Assembly (NCBI GenBank): GCA_001683845.1
Contig: LXQI01000015.1
Location: forward strand, 1-64,000
From: Erythrobacter sp. ANT-B3C2
GTDB taxonomy: Bacteria; Pseudomonadota; Alphaproteobacteria; Sphingomonadales; Sphingomonadaceae
Reading direction: 5' to 3'
Length of the DNA stretch: 64,000 bases
In this document: positions 15,576 to 25,321 of the stretch, piece after piece
Layout: each line of letters begins with the position of its first letter
Numbering within the stretch: position 1 is the stretch's first letter
Notes under the pieces: model-generated
What the model saw: only the letters and a program-made list of their open reading frames with translations
Database searches by the model: none
What the model was told of the DNA's origin: nothing
Program-made: the position numbers and the translations under genes

Positions 15576-17153
15576 TCACGGCACCAGCACCGTGTCGAGC
15601 GCCTCGGCATCGGTTTCGGGGTGGTCGAGCGTGAAATGCAGTCCGCGGCTCTCGTGCCGCCGCAGAGCGCATTGCACGATCAGATCGGCGCATTGCAGCA
15701 GGTTGCGCAGCTCCACCAGGTCGGTCGTTACGCGGAAATGGCCGTAATAATCGTCGATCTCGCCGTGCAGCAGCGCAATGCGGTGCGCCGCGCGCTCCAG
15801 CCGCTTGGTGGTGCGTACGATGCCGACATAGTTCCACATGAAGCGGCGGATCTCGGTCCAGTTCTGCTTGATCACCACCTCCTCGTCCGAATCGGTCACG
15901 CGGCTCTCGTCCCATTCTCGGATCGTTGGGGGCATGGGGAACTCGTCCCAGCGATCGAGGATGTCCTGCGCCGACGCCTCGCCGAACACGAAGCACTCGA
16001 GCAGCGAGTTGGAGGCGAGCCGGTTGGCGCCATGCAGCCCGCTCTCGGTGCACTCCCCCGCCGCATAGAGCCCCGGCAGATCGGTGCGCCCGGTGAGATC
16101 GATCACGATGCCCCCGCAGGTGTAATGCTGCGCGGGCACCACCGGGATCGGCTCGCGGGTCATGTCGATGTCGAGGCGAAGCAGCTTCTCGTGGATGTTG
16201 GGAAAATGCCCGCGCACGAAATCGGCGCCCATGTGGCTGATGTCGAGATGCACGCAATCGAGCCCGAAGCGCTTGATCTCGGCATCGATTGCCCGCGCCA
16301 CGATATCGCGCGGGGCCAGCTCCATCCGCTCGGGGTCGTAGAATTCCATGAAACGCTTGGCCGTGCGCGGGTTGATCAGCCGCCCGCCCTCGCCGCGCAC
16401 CGCCTCGGTGATGAGAAAGTTCTTCACCCCCAGATGGTAGAGGCAGGTTGGGTGGAACTGCATCATCTCCATGTTGGAGACCCGCGCCCCTGCCCGCCAC
16501 GCCATCGCGATCCCGTCGCCGGTCGCCCCGCGCGGCGCGGTGGAGAACTGGTACACGCGGCCCGCACCCCCGGCCGCGAGGATGGTCGCGCGGGCGGTAT
16601 AGGCGCCGATCTTGCCCGAGGGGTCCAGCGCATAGACGCCCCACACCCGGCCCGAACCCGAATAGCGCTCCTCGTTGCGGCCGGTGATCAGCTCGACGCA
16701 GGTGCGGTCGGGCAGCAGGGTGATGTTGGGATGCGCCTCGGCCGCCGCCAGCAGCGCCGCCTGCACCGCGCGGCCCGTGGCATCGGCCACATGAACGATG
16801 CGCCGGTGCGAATGACCGCCCTCGCGGGTGAGATGCAGGTCCGCCCCGGCGGTGTTGAACGGCACGCCCAGTTCGGACAATCGCGCGATCGCCCGGGGCG
16901 CGCGCTCGACCACGAACTCCACCGTCTCGCGTCGGTTGAGCCCGGCCCCGGCAACCATCGTATCGCGAATATGATTGTCGAACGTATCGCCCGCATCCAG
17001 CACCGCAGCGATCCCCCCCTGCGCCCAATGGGTCGAGCCGCCGGTCAGCGGTCCCTTCGCCAGCACCAGCACCTTGTGCTGCTGGGCGAGCGTCAGCGCA
17101 GCGGTCAGCCCGGCCGCGCCGGAACCGATGATGAGAATGTCGGCTTCGTTCAT
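15576..17153 (-). CDS. nadB: L-aspartate oxidase
   Basis: FAD flavoprotein that oxidises L-aspartate to iminoaspartate in de novo NAD synthesis, feeding quinolinate synthase NadA. The 525-residue product starts MNEADILIIGSGAAGLTAAL (dinucleotide-binding fold), has GSTHWAQGGIAAV near 40-55, HSHRRIVHVADATG, ATILAAGGAGRVYQ, the catalytic-loop QFHPTCLY and TEAVRGEGG, and CGGIVIDLTGRTDLPGLYAAGE with the ECTESGLHGANRLASNSL FAD contact in part. The start follows from the fold. Neither nadA nor nadC is adjacent. It is divergent from a decayed gene whose start is 64 bp away. Confidence 0.95.
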   Translation of the reverse strand: MNEADILIIGSGAAGLTAALTLAQQHKVLVLAKGPLTGGSTHWAQGGIAAVLDAGDTFDNHIRDTMVAGAGLNRRETVEFVVERAPRAIARLSELGVPFNTAGADLHLTREGGHSHRRIVHVADATGRAVQAALLAAAEAHPNITLLPDRTCVELITGRNEERYSGSGRVWGVYALDPSGKIGAYTARATILAAGGAGRVYQFSTAPRGATGDGIAMAWRAGARVSNMEMMQFHPTCLYHLGVKNFLITEAVRGEGGRLINPRTAKRFMEFYDPERMELAPRDIVARAIDAEIKRFGLDCVHLDISHMGADFVRGHFPNIHEKLLRLDIDMTREPIPVVPAQHYTCGGIVIDLTGRTDLPGLYAAGECTESGLHGANRLASNSLLECFVFGEASAQDILDRWDEFPMPPTIREWDESRVTDSDEEVVIKQNWTEIRRFMWNYVGIVRTTKRLERAAHRIALLHGEIDDYYGHFRVTTDLVELRNLLQCADLIVQCALRRHESRGLHFTLDHPETDAEALDTVLVP

Positions 17154-17217
17154 TGTGCCCCTGTTGCACAGCCGATGCGCGCGGGACAGGGGGGTCAGCA
17201 GCGCGGGAGGGGAGCCG

Positions 17218-17811
17218 ATGCAAGCCGATGCGAGGGAACTGCAAAGCCGCCGTGCGGTGCTGTCGGAGGTGGCGGCACTGCCACTGGCGGGCTGCATGCG
17301 CGGCGGCCCCGTTCCATCCAGCGGCTGCCTGTGGCAACGCTCAACCTCCGGCACGACTAGCGGCCGACCTGCTCGCCTGAAGCTCATCACGGCGGCCCTG
17401 CGCGCGGTCGAGCCGACGTGATGGCGCTGCAGGATGCGGCCAAGGCCTTGCCCAACCCGGCCGAAACGATCGCACGCGAATTGGGCTACCCCCATTTCCA
17501 TTTCGTCGCCGTCGAACCGGAAGAGGCGCCCAAGCGCTAGGCAATGCGATCTTCTCCCGCCCCCGGCGGTCAAGGTCGCCCGCCGCAAGCTGGAGCCCGT
17601 TTCGGATTACCGCACTGCTATCCGGGTGCGGGTGATGAGCGGCAATGGCTCGGTCGATGTGGTGGGCACGCATCTGGCAGTAGCTAAAGATCAGGGCGCG
17701 GTGCGGGCCCGCCAGCTGGCCGATCTGCTCGGCCGGCTGCCAGCCGCCGAAGTACCGCTGACGGCGCCGGGCGATTTTACCGCGACGCTGTGCCCCGCTG
17801 ACGAGGCTCCG

Positions 17812-17817
<6 letters not shown>
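17218..17817 (+). pseudogene. Frameshifted endonuclease/exonuclease/phosphatase-family lipoprotein gene
   Basis: Reading the two forward frames piecewise restores a family-like protein. An intact GGGAGGGG ribosome-binding site and ATG at 17218 lead to a twin-arginine-like, lipobox-containing start (QSRRAVLSEVAALPLAGC). Then come VATLNLRHD in the next frame ending at TAG, KLITAALRAVEP in the first frame, DVMALQDAAKALP...ELGYPHFHFVAVEP...GNAIFSR in the second, and KVARRKLEPVSDYRTAIRVR...VDVVGTHLAVAKDQGAVRARQLADL...PGDFTAT in the first. The LNL, DVMALQD, GTHLA and GDFxAT blocks are EEP-superfamily landmarks (GDFNAT normally). At least four frame changes and stops in 600 bp show that it is broken. 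The 3' end runs into the convergent ABC ATPase stop. Confidence 0.8.
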
Positions 17818-18792
<975 letters not shown>

Positions 18793-18887
18793 CGCTGTGC
18801 CCTGTGGCGAAGCACCGGGGCGGCGTAAAGGCTGCGTGCGGCAAAGCAGGATTGCGGCGGGTCCGCCGGGGCGATATTGCAAGCGCG

Positions 18888-19160
18888 ATGGACGAATATG
18901 TGCCCGAAATTACGAGGGTAGAGACCCACAGCGTCTGGTGCGACGGTGCCGGTGATATTCGCGGCGGGCCCAACCTGCGGCCCGCAGCGCTCGGCCATCC
19001 GCGAGTCTACATGCAGATCGACGAGCACGGCTTCGTCGATTGCGGCTATTGCGACCGGCGCTTCGTGCTAATCGCCGGAGCGGCGGACCGCTCGCTGCAC
19101 GAGCTTTCGCCAGGCCATCTGCCCGAGCCCCCACCCGGGCCCGCACCGGAAACCAAGTAA
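18888..19160 (+). CDS. Zinc-finger CHCC-type domain protein (NDUFS6-like)
   Basis: A 90-residue protein with the zf-CHCC pattern: VWCDG, then GHPRVYMQID, then DCGYCDRRFVL, giving Cys, His, Cys, Cys as zinc ligands. The same fold occurs in mitochondrial complex I subunit NDUFS6, and alphaproteobacteria often encode a stand-alone version. A role as a complex I accessory or assembly protein is inferred from homology only. The proline-rich tail (PEPPPGPAPETK) is probably disordered. I start at ATG 18888 (MDEYVPEI), 95 bp from the divergent ABC ATPase start. Confidence 0.85.
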   Translation: MDEYVPEITRVETHSVWCDGAGDIRGGPNLRPAALGHPRVYMQIDEHGFVDCGYCDRRFVLIAGAADRSLHELSPGHLPEPPPGPAPETK

Positions 19161-19269
19161 GAGCCCGGCCGAACGTCCGCCCCGCATCCTTCTGCTGTCA
19201 GCGCGTATTCAGAGAGGGCAGGGCATGGTATTATCGGGATCAGGCACGCCAACGATCCGGAGATCAATC

Positions 19270-19668
19270 ATGAAGACCGCTGCCGCCATTTTCACCGCCG
19301 CCCTCCTGCCGCTTGCCGCCGCTCCGGCCCTCGCCGAGACGCGCGCCGAGCGGAACGAGGCGCGCGTCGCCGAACGGCTCGAGGGCCGGGAAGCCGGCGA
19401 GCCGGTGAGCTGCATCTTCGCGCCGCGCAGCCACGGTCTGGAAGTGATCGAGCATGTCGGCATCCTCTACGAAGCTGGCGACACGATCTACCTCGCCCGC
19501 GTGGTGCACCCCCGCTCGCTCGGCTTCGGCGATGCGCTGATCATCCAGCGGCGCGGTAGCTCGTTGTGCAAGCATGACATGACCCGCACGTTCGACCGGG
19601 GAAGCCAGATCAACGGCGTCGTATTTTTCGAGGACTTCGTTCCCTACACCGATCGCGGCGACGGCTGA
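19270..19668 (+). CDS. Hypothetical exported protein
   Basis: A 132-residue protein with a classical signal peptide (MKTAAAIFTAALLPLAAAPALA, cleavage after ALA near residue 22). The mature part is mostly beta and polar and includes two cysteines (VSCIFAPRS and SLCKHDMTRT) that could form a periplasmic disulfide. I do not recognise the family. GGAG precedes the ATG at 19270. It converges with the LytTR regulator gene, 57 bp between stops. Confidence 0.7.
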   Translation: MKTAAAIFTAALLPLAAAPALAETRAERNEARVAERLEGREAGEPVSCIFAPRSHGLEVIEHVGILYEAGDTIYLARVVHPRSLGFGDALIIQRRGSSLCKHDMTRTFDRGSQINGVVFFEDFVPYTDRGDG

Positions 19669-19725
19669 GGCCTGCTCGGCCGGCGCTCGGACGCCAGACG
19701 GCAGGCAGCGCTCCCGTGGCCGGGC

Positions 19726-20493
19726 TCAGCGGCCGGCCATGGCCTTGACCTTGCGCAGATAGGTGCGCCCGATCCGCAGCATCTCGCCATTGTGGAGCTC
19801 GGCACACCAGACCCCCAGCCCCTCGTGCCGCAAGCCCCGGATGCGGTCCCGGCGCAGGATGGTGGAGCGGTGGATGCGAATGAACCGCTCGGGATCCAGC
19901 CGCCCTTCGAGCCCGGCGATGGTCTGCAGCAGCAAATAGCTGCGTTCTTCCCCGCCGCCGAGCCGCAGCCGGACGTAATCGCGCTCGGCGTCGATCTGCT
20001 CGACCTGCGCGGCGTCGATCCGCAGCAATTCGGAGCGGTGCGGGATCCAGAACTCGGTCAGCCACTCGCCTGCCCCGCTGCTGCTGCTGCTGCTGCTGCT
20101 GCGCTCGCGGCGGGTGACGGCCCGGTCGATCGCGCGTTCCAGCCGATCGGCACCGACGGGCTTCAGCACGTAATCGACCGCGTCGATGTCGAACGCCTGG
20201 ACCGCAAAATCCTCGTGCGCGGTCACGAAGATGATCGCCGGCACCCGCTCGCGCCGGGCCAGCTGGCGGGCCACCGCAAGGCCATCGAGCCCCGGCATGG
20301 TCATATCGAGCAGCAGCAGGTCGGGCTTCAGCTTTTCCGCCAGCCGCAGCGCCGCCTCGCCATCGCTGGCGGTGCCGACGACAACCGCGAGCTGCTCCAT
20401 CTCGGCGCACAGCACCTGCATGCGCTCGATCGCCAGCGGCTCGTCGTCGACGATCAGGGTGCGCAGGGCCGTTTCGGGGTTGGCCGTCATCAT
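19726..20493 (-). CDS. LytTR-family response regulator
   Basis: A 255-residue two-component regulator. The receiver domain (about 10-125) has the acidic pair IVDDEP, the phospho-acceptor LLLLDMTMPG, the FVTAH threonine and the LKPV lysine. A poly-serine linker of eight serines follows, then a LytTR DNA-binding domain (about 150-250) with ERDYVRLRLGG and FIRIHRSTILRRDRIR. LytTR proteins bind promoter direct repeats. The gene overlaps the sensor kinase stop by four bases (ATGA), so the pair is translationally coupled. Targets are not evident from the sequence; cell-wall or membrane-stress genes are common in this family. Confidence 0.94.
   Translation of the reverse strand: MMTANPETALRTLIVDDEPLAIERMQVLCAEMEQLAVVVGTASDGEAALRLAEKLKPDLLLLDMTMPGLDGLAVARQLARRERVPAIIFVTAHEDFAVQAFDIDAVDYVLKPVGADRLERAIDRAVTRRERSSSSSSSSGAGEWLTEFWIPHRSELLRIDAAQVEQIDAERDYVRLRLGGGEERSYLLLQTIAGLEGRLDPERFIRIHRSTILRRDRIRGLRHEGLGVWCAELHNGEMLRIGRTYLRKVKAMAGR
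20077..20100 (-). repeat. Trinucleotide microsatellite (AGC)8 encoding poly-Ser
   Basis: Eight perfect AGC codons (read on the minus strand) form the serine linker between the receiver and LytTR domains. Perfect identity at the DNA level, not just the protein level, suggests slippage-prone expansion. Copy changes would keep frame but alter linker length. Confidence 0.92.
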
Positions 20494-21716
20494 CGCTCCT
20501 GCATGATCAAGGGCAACCGCAGCTGCGTTGCGTATCCCCCCGGCACCGCGCCGGTCACCACCGTGGCCTCGGCGCCGAACCGGGCCTCGAGCCGCTCGCG
20601 CACATTGGCGAGGCCGATGCCGAAGCCGCTCTCCGGCGCTTCCGATCGCGTTCCGCCGCCATTATCGGCCACACCGATGACCAACCGGCCATATTCCACC
20701 CGCGCGGAAACCGTGATCGTGACCTGGCGGCTGGAGGGGGCGACCGCGTGCTTGACCGAGTTCTCCACCAGCGGCTGCAGGATCATGCCCGGCACCCGGG
20801 CCTCCTCTAGCTCGGGCGGAAGCTCGAATTCGGCCCGCAGCCGCTGGGGAAAGCGAACCGCCTCGATGTCGAGATAGAGCTGCTGCAGCGCGAACTCGGC
20901 GCGCAGCGGCACGTCGCTGGTCGGATCCTCGGCCAGGCTGCGGCGGTAGAAGGTAGAGATCATCTGGATCATCTTCTCGGCCGCGTTGGTGCGGCCGGTC
21001 AACACCAGCGCAGAAAGCGAATTGAGCGTATTGAACAGGAAATGCGGGTTCACCTGGTAGCGCAACGAGCGCAGCTCGGCGGCCTTGGCGGCGCGGCGGT
21101 ACTCGCCCTCGCGCCGCTCCGCTGCCCGCGCTTTCTCGCCGGTCTGCAGCGCCAGGTAGAGCGCGCACCAGGCGAGCATCATGAAATAGCGGCTGAACAG
21201 CAGCTCCACCAACTGGTCGGAGCCCTTGCCAAGCCATTGTTCGGCCCGAATCGTCACCGTGCCGGCGGCGGCCGGCTGTGGACGCGAGACCGCCGGCAGC
21301 GCAGCGCCGGGGATGTCGACCAGCAGGTCGCCCCCCGGGCTGCGGCGGACCTCGAACCCGCGCTGCTGGGCGACGCGGCCGAACACCTGCTCCTCCATGT
21401 CGGCGAAAATCAGCCGGTTGGCCTGCGCGATCGCCAGCGAGACCGGCAGCGAGAGCAGCAGTGCGGCGGTGATCTTCACCCATAGCGCGGTTTCGTCGAA
21501 CAGCCGCAGCACCAGCCACAGCCCCAACGTGATGACCACCCCGGCAAGGCAGGCGAGGGTGCGGCGCCAGAGGATCGCCTGCTCGAAGCCCAGATCCAGC
21601 AGGTCGCCGCGTGCAGTGGTCAGCAGGAAATAGCACAGCCACAACCCCGCCGCGCTGGCGAGCACGGTGACGAAGGGCACGCGCGCGCTGTCGGTCTCGG
21701 CTGTCTCGCGCTCCAC
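20490..21716 (-). CDS. Sensor histidine kinase, LytS/YehU (HisK-5) type
   Basis: A 408-residue inner-membrane kinase partnering the adjacent LytTR regulator. The N-terminal ~115 residues contain about three helices, then a periplasmic-like segment (about 110-165) and another helix near 170-190. The kinase core has the phospho-acceptor region QVNPHFLFNTLNSL, the His_kinase signature VENSVKHAV (N-box) and the ATP lid DNGGG...GFGIGLANVRERL. No PAS or GAF domain is present, so signal input is probably through the membrane or the 110-165 loop. The start ATG 21716 is the only reasonable choice. The gene overlaps the regulator by four bases. Confidence 0.93.
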   Translation of the reverse strand: MERETAETDSARVPFVTVLASAAGLWLCYFLLTTARGDLLDLGFEQAILWRRTLACLAGVVITLGLWLVLRLFDETALWVKITAALLLSLPVSLAIAQANRLIFADMEEQVFGRVAQQRGFEVRRSPGGDLLVDIPGAALPAVSRPQPAAAGTVTIRAEQWLGKGSDQLVELLFSRYFMMLAWCALYLALQTGEKARAAERREGEYRRAAKAAELRSLRYQVNPHFLFNTLNSLSALVLTGRTNAAEKMIQMISTFYRRSLAEDPTSDVPLRAEFALQQLYLDIEAVRFPQRLRAEFELPPELEEARVPGMILQPLVENSVKHAVAPSSRQVTITVSARVEYGRLVIGVADNGGGTRSEAPESGFGIGLANVRERLEARFGAEATVVTGAVPGGYATQLRLPLIMQER

Positions 21717-21918
21717 CGGCTTGCCTTAGCGCCGGTGGCGCTCGCCACGCCAGCCCCGACGTCGAGCGGAATCGGCGCTTGATCGATGGCGGGTGGCGCC
21801 GCCGGGCAGCCTGCGGCGCAAGCAGCATCTTCGCCATCAGCGGCAGGGGGGCTGCCCAAACCGCTTGGCCTGCGCGCGCCTTTTCGCTTAAGGCTCGCAC
21901 CCGAACGAGGGACGATGT

Positions 21919-22521
21919 GTGACGATCGTTGAGGACCGGCCCGACGCCGGACACGCCACCGCCCGCCGGGCGATGATCGACAGCCAGCTGCGCACCAGCG
22001 GCATCAACGCGCCTTTCGTGCTGCGGCGAATGGGCCAGGTGGCGCGCGAGCGCTTCGTGCCCGAGGCGCGCGCCGGCGCCGCTTACATGGATCGCGCGGT
22101 GCCGCTGGAAGGCGGGCGCTGGCTGGCCTCGCCGGCGGTGCAGGGCATGATGCTGCAGGAGGCACGCCCCAGATTGTCCGATCGCGCGCTGCTGATCGAT
22201 GGAGGCAGCGGCTACATGGCCGAACTGCTGCGCCCGCTGGTCGGCTCGCTCGACATTGCCGATCCGGCGGCGGGCGCGGGCGGCGATGTCGGCCACGGCT
22301 ATACGCTGCTGGTGGTGGACGGCGCGGTCGAGCAGCTGCCCGAGGTGCTCATCGGGCGGCTCGCGCCCGAAGCGCGGATCGTCACCGGGTTGGCGGAACA
22401 AAGCGTCACGCGCATCGCCGTGGGCCGGGTGGCGGCCGGTGCGGCGGCGCTGCTGCCGGTGGCCGAGCTGGGCATCCCGTTGCTGCCCGAATTTGCCGCC
22501 CCCAAGGGCTGGAGTTTCTGA
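21919..22521 (+). CDS. Protein-L-isoaspartate O-methyltransferase-like protein (divergent, short)
   Basis: A 200-residue protein related to PCMT enzymes: MIDSQLRTSGINAPFVLRRM and VARERFVPEARAGAAYMD match the PCMT N-terminus. The SAM-binding motif I is reduced to LLIDGGSGYMAELL, and the usual post-motif regions (GDG..GW and the AP.D.I.VT block) are missing or altered. It may be inactive or have a different role. GTG 21919 follows a GAGGGA ribosome-binding site. The stop is two bases before the tolC start codon, so it is co-translated with tolC; a pcm-like gene ahead of tolC is a common sphingomonad arrangement. Confidence 0.8.
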   Translation: MTIVEDRPDAGHATARRAMIDSQLRTSGINAPFVLRRMGQVARERFVPEARAGAAYMDRAVPLEGGRWLASPAVQGMMLQEARPRLSDRALLIDGGSGYMAELLRPLVGSLDIADPAAGAGGDVGHGYTLLVVDGAVEQLPEVLIGRLAPEARIVTGLAEQSVTRIAVGRVAAGAAALLPVAELGIPLLPEFAAPKGWSF

Positions 22522-22523
22522 CC

Positions 22524-23993
22524 TTGCACCGTTGGAAGATCCGGCTGCTGACGGCGCTGGCTGTCGCTTGTGGCGCAAGCCCGGCGGCCGCCGATACGCT
22601 TCAGGAGGCGCTGGCGAAGGCCTATCGCGACAACCCGACGCTGGAGGGCGCCCGCGCGGGCCTGCGCGTGACCGACGAGACCGTGCCGATCGAACGCTCG
22701 GCCGCGCTCCCCTCCGTCAGCGGAACGGCCGGCTACAATGAATTCGTCTATGACAGCAACGCGTTCGGCGGCCCTGCGCGGCAGGCGACCGCGGGGCTGT
22801 CACTGGGAGTGCCGATCTTTCGCGGCGGGGCCACCCGCAACGCAATCCGCGCGGCCGAAACGCGCGTTCTCGCTGGACGGGCGGACCTGCGCGCCACCGA
22901 GAGCGCCATCTTCAGCCAGGTCGTGAACGCCTATATGAACGTGATCGCACAGGAGGCGCTGGTCGGGCTTTCACGCAACAATGTCGAGGTGCTCGGCATC
23001 AATCTGGAAGCGACCAGCGACCGTTTCGAGATCGGCGACCTGACCCGCACCGACGTCGCCCAGTCCGAGGCCAGGCTGGCGCTGGCGCGGGGCGACCTGC
23101 GCTCCGCCGAGGCCAATCTGATCGCCGCGCGCGAGGATTATATCGCCTTGGTGGGCGATGCGCCGGTCGATCTGCAGCCGCCGCCGCCGCTGCCCAATCT
23201 GCCCGAGAATGTCGGCACCGCGGTCGACGTGGCCCTCGAGAACAACCCCGACATCATTGCCACGGCCCGGCAGGCGCAAGCGGCCGGCTTCGACATTCGG
23301 GTGGCCGGCTCGACCCGCCTGCCGCGCATCGACGTGACCACGGGCGCCGATTACGGTACTTTCCTCGGCTCCCTGCCTGGCGGGCCGGCGGTCGCCTCGT
23401 CCAATGCCAGCACCGGGGTCGCGGTGGGCGCGCGGGCCACGATCCCGCTGTTCCAGGGCGGGTTGCCGGCTGCGCTCGAACGGCAGGCGCAGGCGCGCGC
23501 CTCGTTTGCGCTCGAGCAGGCGATCGCGGTCGAACGCGGCGTGATCGCGCAGGTGCGCGCCTCCTATTCGAGCTGGCGCGCCTCACTCGCGATCATCGCT
23601 TCGACGCAGGCGGCGGTCGACGCGGCGGCGCTGAGCCTGGAGGGCGTGCGAGCTGAAAACACGGTCGGCAACCGCACGGTCCTCGACATTCTCGATGCGC
23701 AGCGCGAACTGCTCTCGGCGCAGGTGCAGCTGATCACCGCGCGCCGCAACGCCTATGTCGCGGGCTTCTCGCTGCTGGCGGCGATGGGGCTGGCGGAAGC
23801 GCGCGACCTGGGTCTCGAGGGCGACGGGCCCCTCTACGACCCGGTGGTGAATTACGACCGGGTGCGCGGCATCGTGTGGGACTGGGCGCGCGACCCCGAT
23901 CCGGTGGCGCAATCGCCGCGCACTGTCGACGTGCCCGCCCAGAACGCGGAGATTCCCGAAGCGCGCGAGGTCGACGAGCAATTCCAGCCATGA
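22524..23993 (+). CDS. tolC: TolC-family outer-membrane efflux protein
   Basis: Outer-membrane trimeric channel for type I secretion or RND/MFS efflux. It is 489 residues including a signal peptide (cleavage after SPAAA near residue 23). The two structural repeats appear as LQEALAKAYRDNPTLEGARAGLRV at the start and VDVALENNPDIIATARQAQAAGFDI after the mid-point. The helical barrel regions end with RTVLDILDAQRELLSAQVQLI. A TTG start is used, preceded by GGAG within the end of the upstream gene. Its stop overlaps the ATG of the popZ-like gene by four bases, indicating a tightly coupled three-gene operon. Confidence 0.94.
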   Translation: MHRWKIRLLTALAVACGASPAAADTLQEALAKAYRDNPTLEGARAGLRVTDETVPIERSAALPSVSGTAGYNEFVYDSNAFGGPARQATAGLSLGVPIFRGGATRNAIRAAETRVLAGRADLRATESAIFSQVVNAYMNVIAQEALVGLSRNNVEVLGINLEATSDRFEIGDLTRTDVAQSEARLALARGDLRSAEANLIAAREDYIALVGDAPVDLQPPPPLPNLPENVGTAVDVALENNPDIIATARQAQAAGFDIRVAGSTRLPRIDVTTGADYGTFLGSLPGGPAVASSNASTGVAVGARATIPLFQGGLPAALERQAQARASFALEQAIAVERGVIAQVRASYSSWRASLAIIASTQAAVDAAALSLEGVRAENTVGNRTVLDILDAQRELLSAQVQLITARRNAYVAGFSLLAAMGLAEARDLGLEGDGPLYDPVVNYDRVRGIVWDWARDPDPVAQSPRTVDVPAQNAEIPEAREVDEQFQP

Positions 23994-24487
23994 GTGCGGA
24001 GGAGCCCGATGTGCCGCCCGCTGGCGAGCCGTCGCTGGATGAGATTCTCGCCTCTATCAAGCAGGTGATCGAACGCGAGCGGGAAGCCATCGGCAACGCG
24101 CCAGCCGCCCCTCCCTCGGCGCCCGCGCTCTTGGGAGATCCGGCCGACATTCTCGATCTCGGCGAAGCCGGGGTGGTGCTTCACGGAGATGGCGGGATGG
24201 AGCCAGCGGTTAGCTGGTTCGCCGCGGAGGGCGGTCCGTCCCGCAATCCGCTGGCGGGTGCCGGCGCGGCGGCTTCGGTGCGCCAGTCGCTGGCCACGCT
24301 CGAAGCGCTCGGGCGCTCCCTCGAGCAGCGGAGCATTGCCGCCCCGGGCGAGCTTTCGCTGGAACAGCTGGCCCGTGCCATGCTGCGGCCGATGCTCGCC
24401 AGCTGGCTCGATTCGCACCTCCCGCCGCTGGTGGAGCGGCTGGTGCGGGAGGAAATCGCCCGCATCCTCCGGCGGCCGGGCGAATAG
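23990..24487 (+). CDS. popZ: PopZ-like polar organising protein (DUF2497)
   Basis: A 165-residue acidic, proline-rich protein with the two PopZ landmarks: the N-terminal interaction helix EPSLDEILASIKQVIE (about 14-29) and the C-terminal oligomerisation helices LARAMLRPMLASWLDSHL followed by PPLVERLVREEIARIL (about 122-160), separated by a low-complexity linker. In Caulobacter PopZ forms a polar microdomain that tethers ParB-parS. Here the gene lies about 9.5 kb left of the putative origin and ~14 kb from parS. Its ATG overlaps the tolC stop. The valS gene that commonly follows popZ is not present downstream. Confidence 0.85.
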   Translation: MSAEEPDVPPAGEPSLDEILASIKQVIEREREAIGNAPAAPPSAPALLGDPADILDLGEAGVVLHGDGGMEPAVSWFAAEGGPSRNPLAGAGAAASVRQSLATLEALGRSLEQRSIAAPGELSLEQLARAMLRPMLASWLDSHLPPLVERLVREEIARILRRPGE

Positions 24488-24529
24488 CGCCCGCTTGCCC
24501 CGCTCGCCCACACGCCTACCTTCACCCGC

Positions 24530-24910
24530 ATGAGCGAGCATGATCCGGGCGAACGCGCCCTTGCCAAGGCGAGCCGCGCGCTGGCCAAGATCGGCGGCGA
24601 TGCCATCGAGCGCCACATCTTCCTGTGCGCCATTTCGGACAAGCAGGAATGCTGCCGCCGCGAGGTCGGCGAGCGCGCCTGGAAATACCTCAAGCGCCGG
24701 CTGAAGGAGCTGGGCCTCGCCGCTCACGGCGGGGTCCAGCGGACGAAGGCCGATTGCCTGCAGATCTGCGAGGCCGGGCCGGTCGCGCTCGTCTGGCCCG
24801 ACCGCGTGTGGTATCATTCCTGCACCGAGGAGGTGCTCGAGCGGATTATTCAGGAGCATCTGATCGGCGGGATGCCGGTGGAGGATTACCGCTTGCGGCC
24901 GTCCTTCTGA
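24530..24910 (+). CDS. (2Fe-2S) ferredoxin, thioredoxin-fold type
   Basis: A 126-residue protein of the thioredoxin-like [2Fe-2S] ferredoxin group. Cysteine ligands are visible in [12 protein letters not shown] near residue 31-42 and [15 protein letters not shown] near 78-92; the [18 protein letters not shown] tail matches the family. It is probably a cytosolic electron carrier or Fe-S binding protein of unknown partner. It starts 43 bp after the popZ-like gene and may be in the same operon. The last 25 bp overlap the 3' end of the convergent membrane-protein gene. Confidence 0.88.
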   Translation: MSEHDPGERALAKASRALAKIGGDAIERHIFLCAISDKQECCRREVGERAWKYLKRRLKELGLAAHGGVQRTKADCLQICEAGPVALVWPDRVWYHSCTEEVLERIIQEHLIGGMPVEDYRLRPSF

Positions 24911-25218
24911 GCCCATTGCTCATCGGCCTCGCGGCTTACGGCATCGTCGATCGCCTCGTCGTGCCCGGTGCCGCTGGACAGGAAAATCAGCCCCATCAGC
25001 GCGCTCGTCAGCAGCATAGTAAAGCCGATGCCAAGCGCGGCAGCGATAAACATATGCGCCGAGGCCAGGCCTGTCTCGCGATAGATCAGCACCAGTGCGA
25101 TCAGCACCACGGCGATCGTCAGCGCCAGCATGCCCCACATAATCCGCCGGAACCGCAGCCAAGCATGCGCAGCGGTCTGCGGATCGTCGAGCGGGGAGCG
25201 CCTGGCCATCGGCTGCAT
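24886..25218 (-). CDS. Hypothetical two-helix membrane protein
   Basis: A protein of about 110 residues with a basic N-terminus ([12 protein letters not shown]), two transmembrane helices at about 34-54 ([18 protein letters not shown]) and 66-88 ([20 protein letters not shown]), and an acidic/basic C-terminus ([12 protein letters not shown]). I do not recognise a named family. Two in-frame ATGs (25218 and 25209) are possible, and neither has a clear ribosome-binding site. Its 3' end overlaps the convergent ferredoxin gene by 25 bp. Confidence 0.7.
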   Translation of the reverse strand: MQPMARRSPLDDPQTAAHAWLRFRRIMWGMLALTIAVVLIALVLIYRETGLASAHMFIAAALGIGFTMLLTSALMGLIFLSSGTGHDEAIDDAVSREADEQWAQKDGRKR

Positions 25219-25321
25219 GTGGCGCTTGCGAAGGGCTCGCGCAACGCCTGCTGTCGCGCGAACTGGTCGACCGGGCCCGTTCGTGTCATGATAGCGCAAG
25301 AACAGGCTGGGAGAAAAGTGG

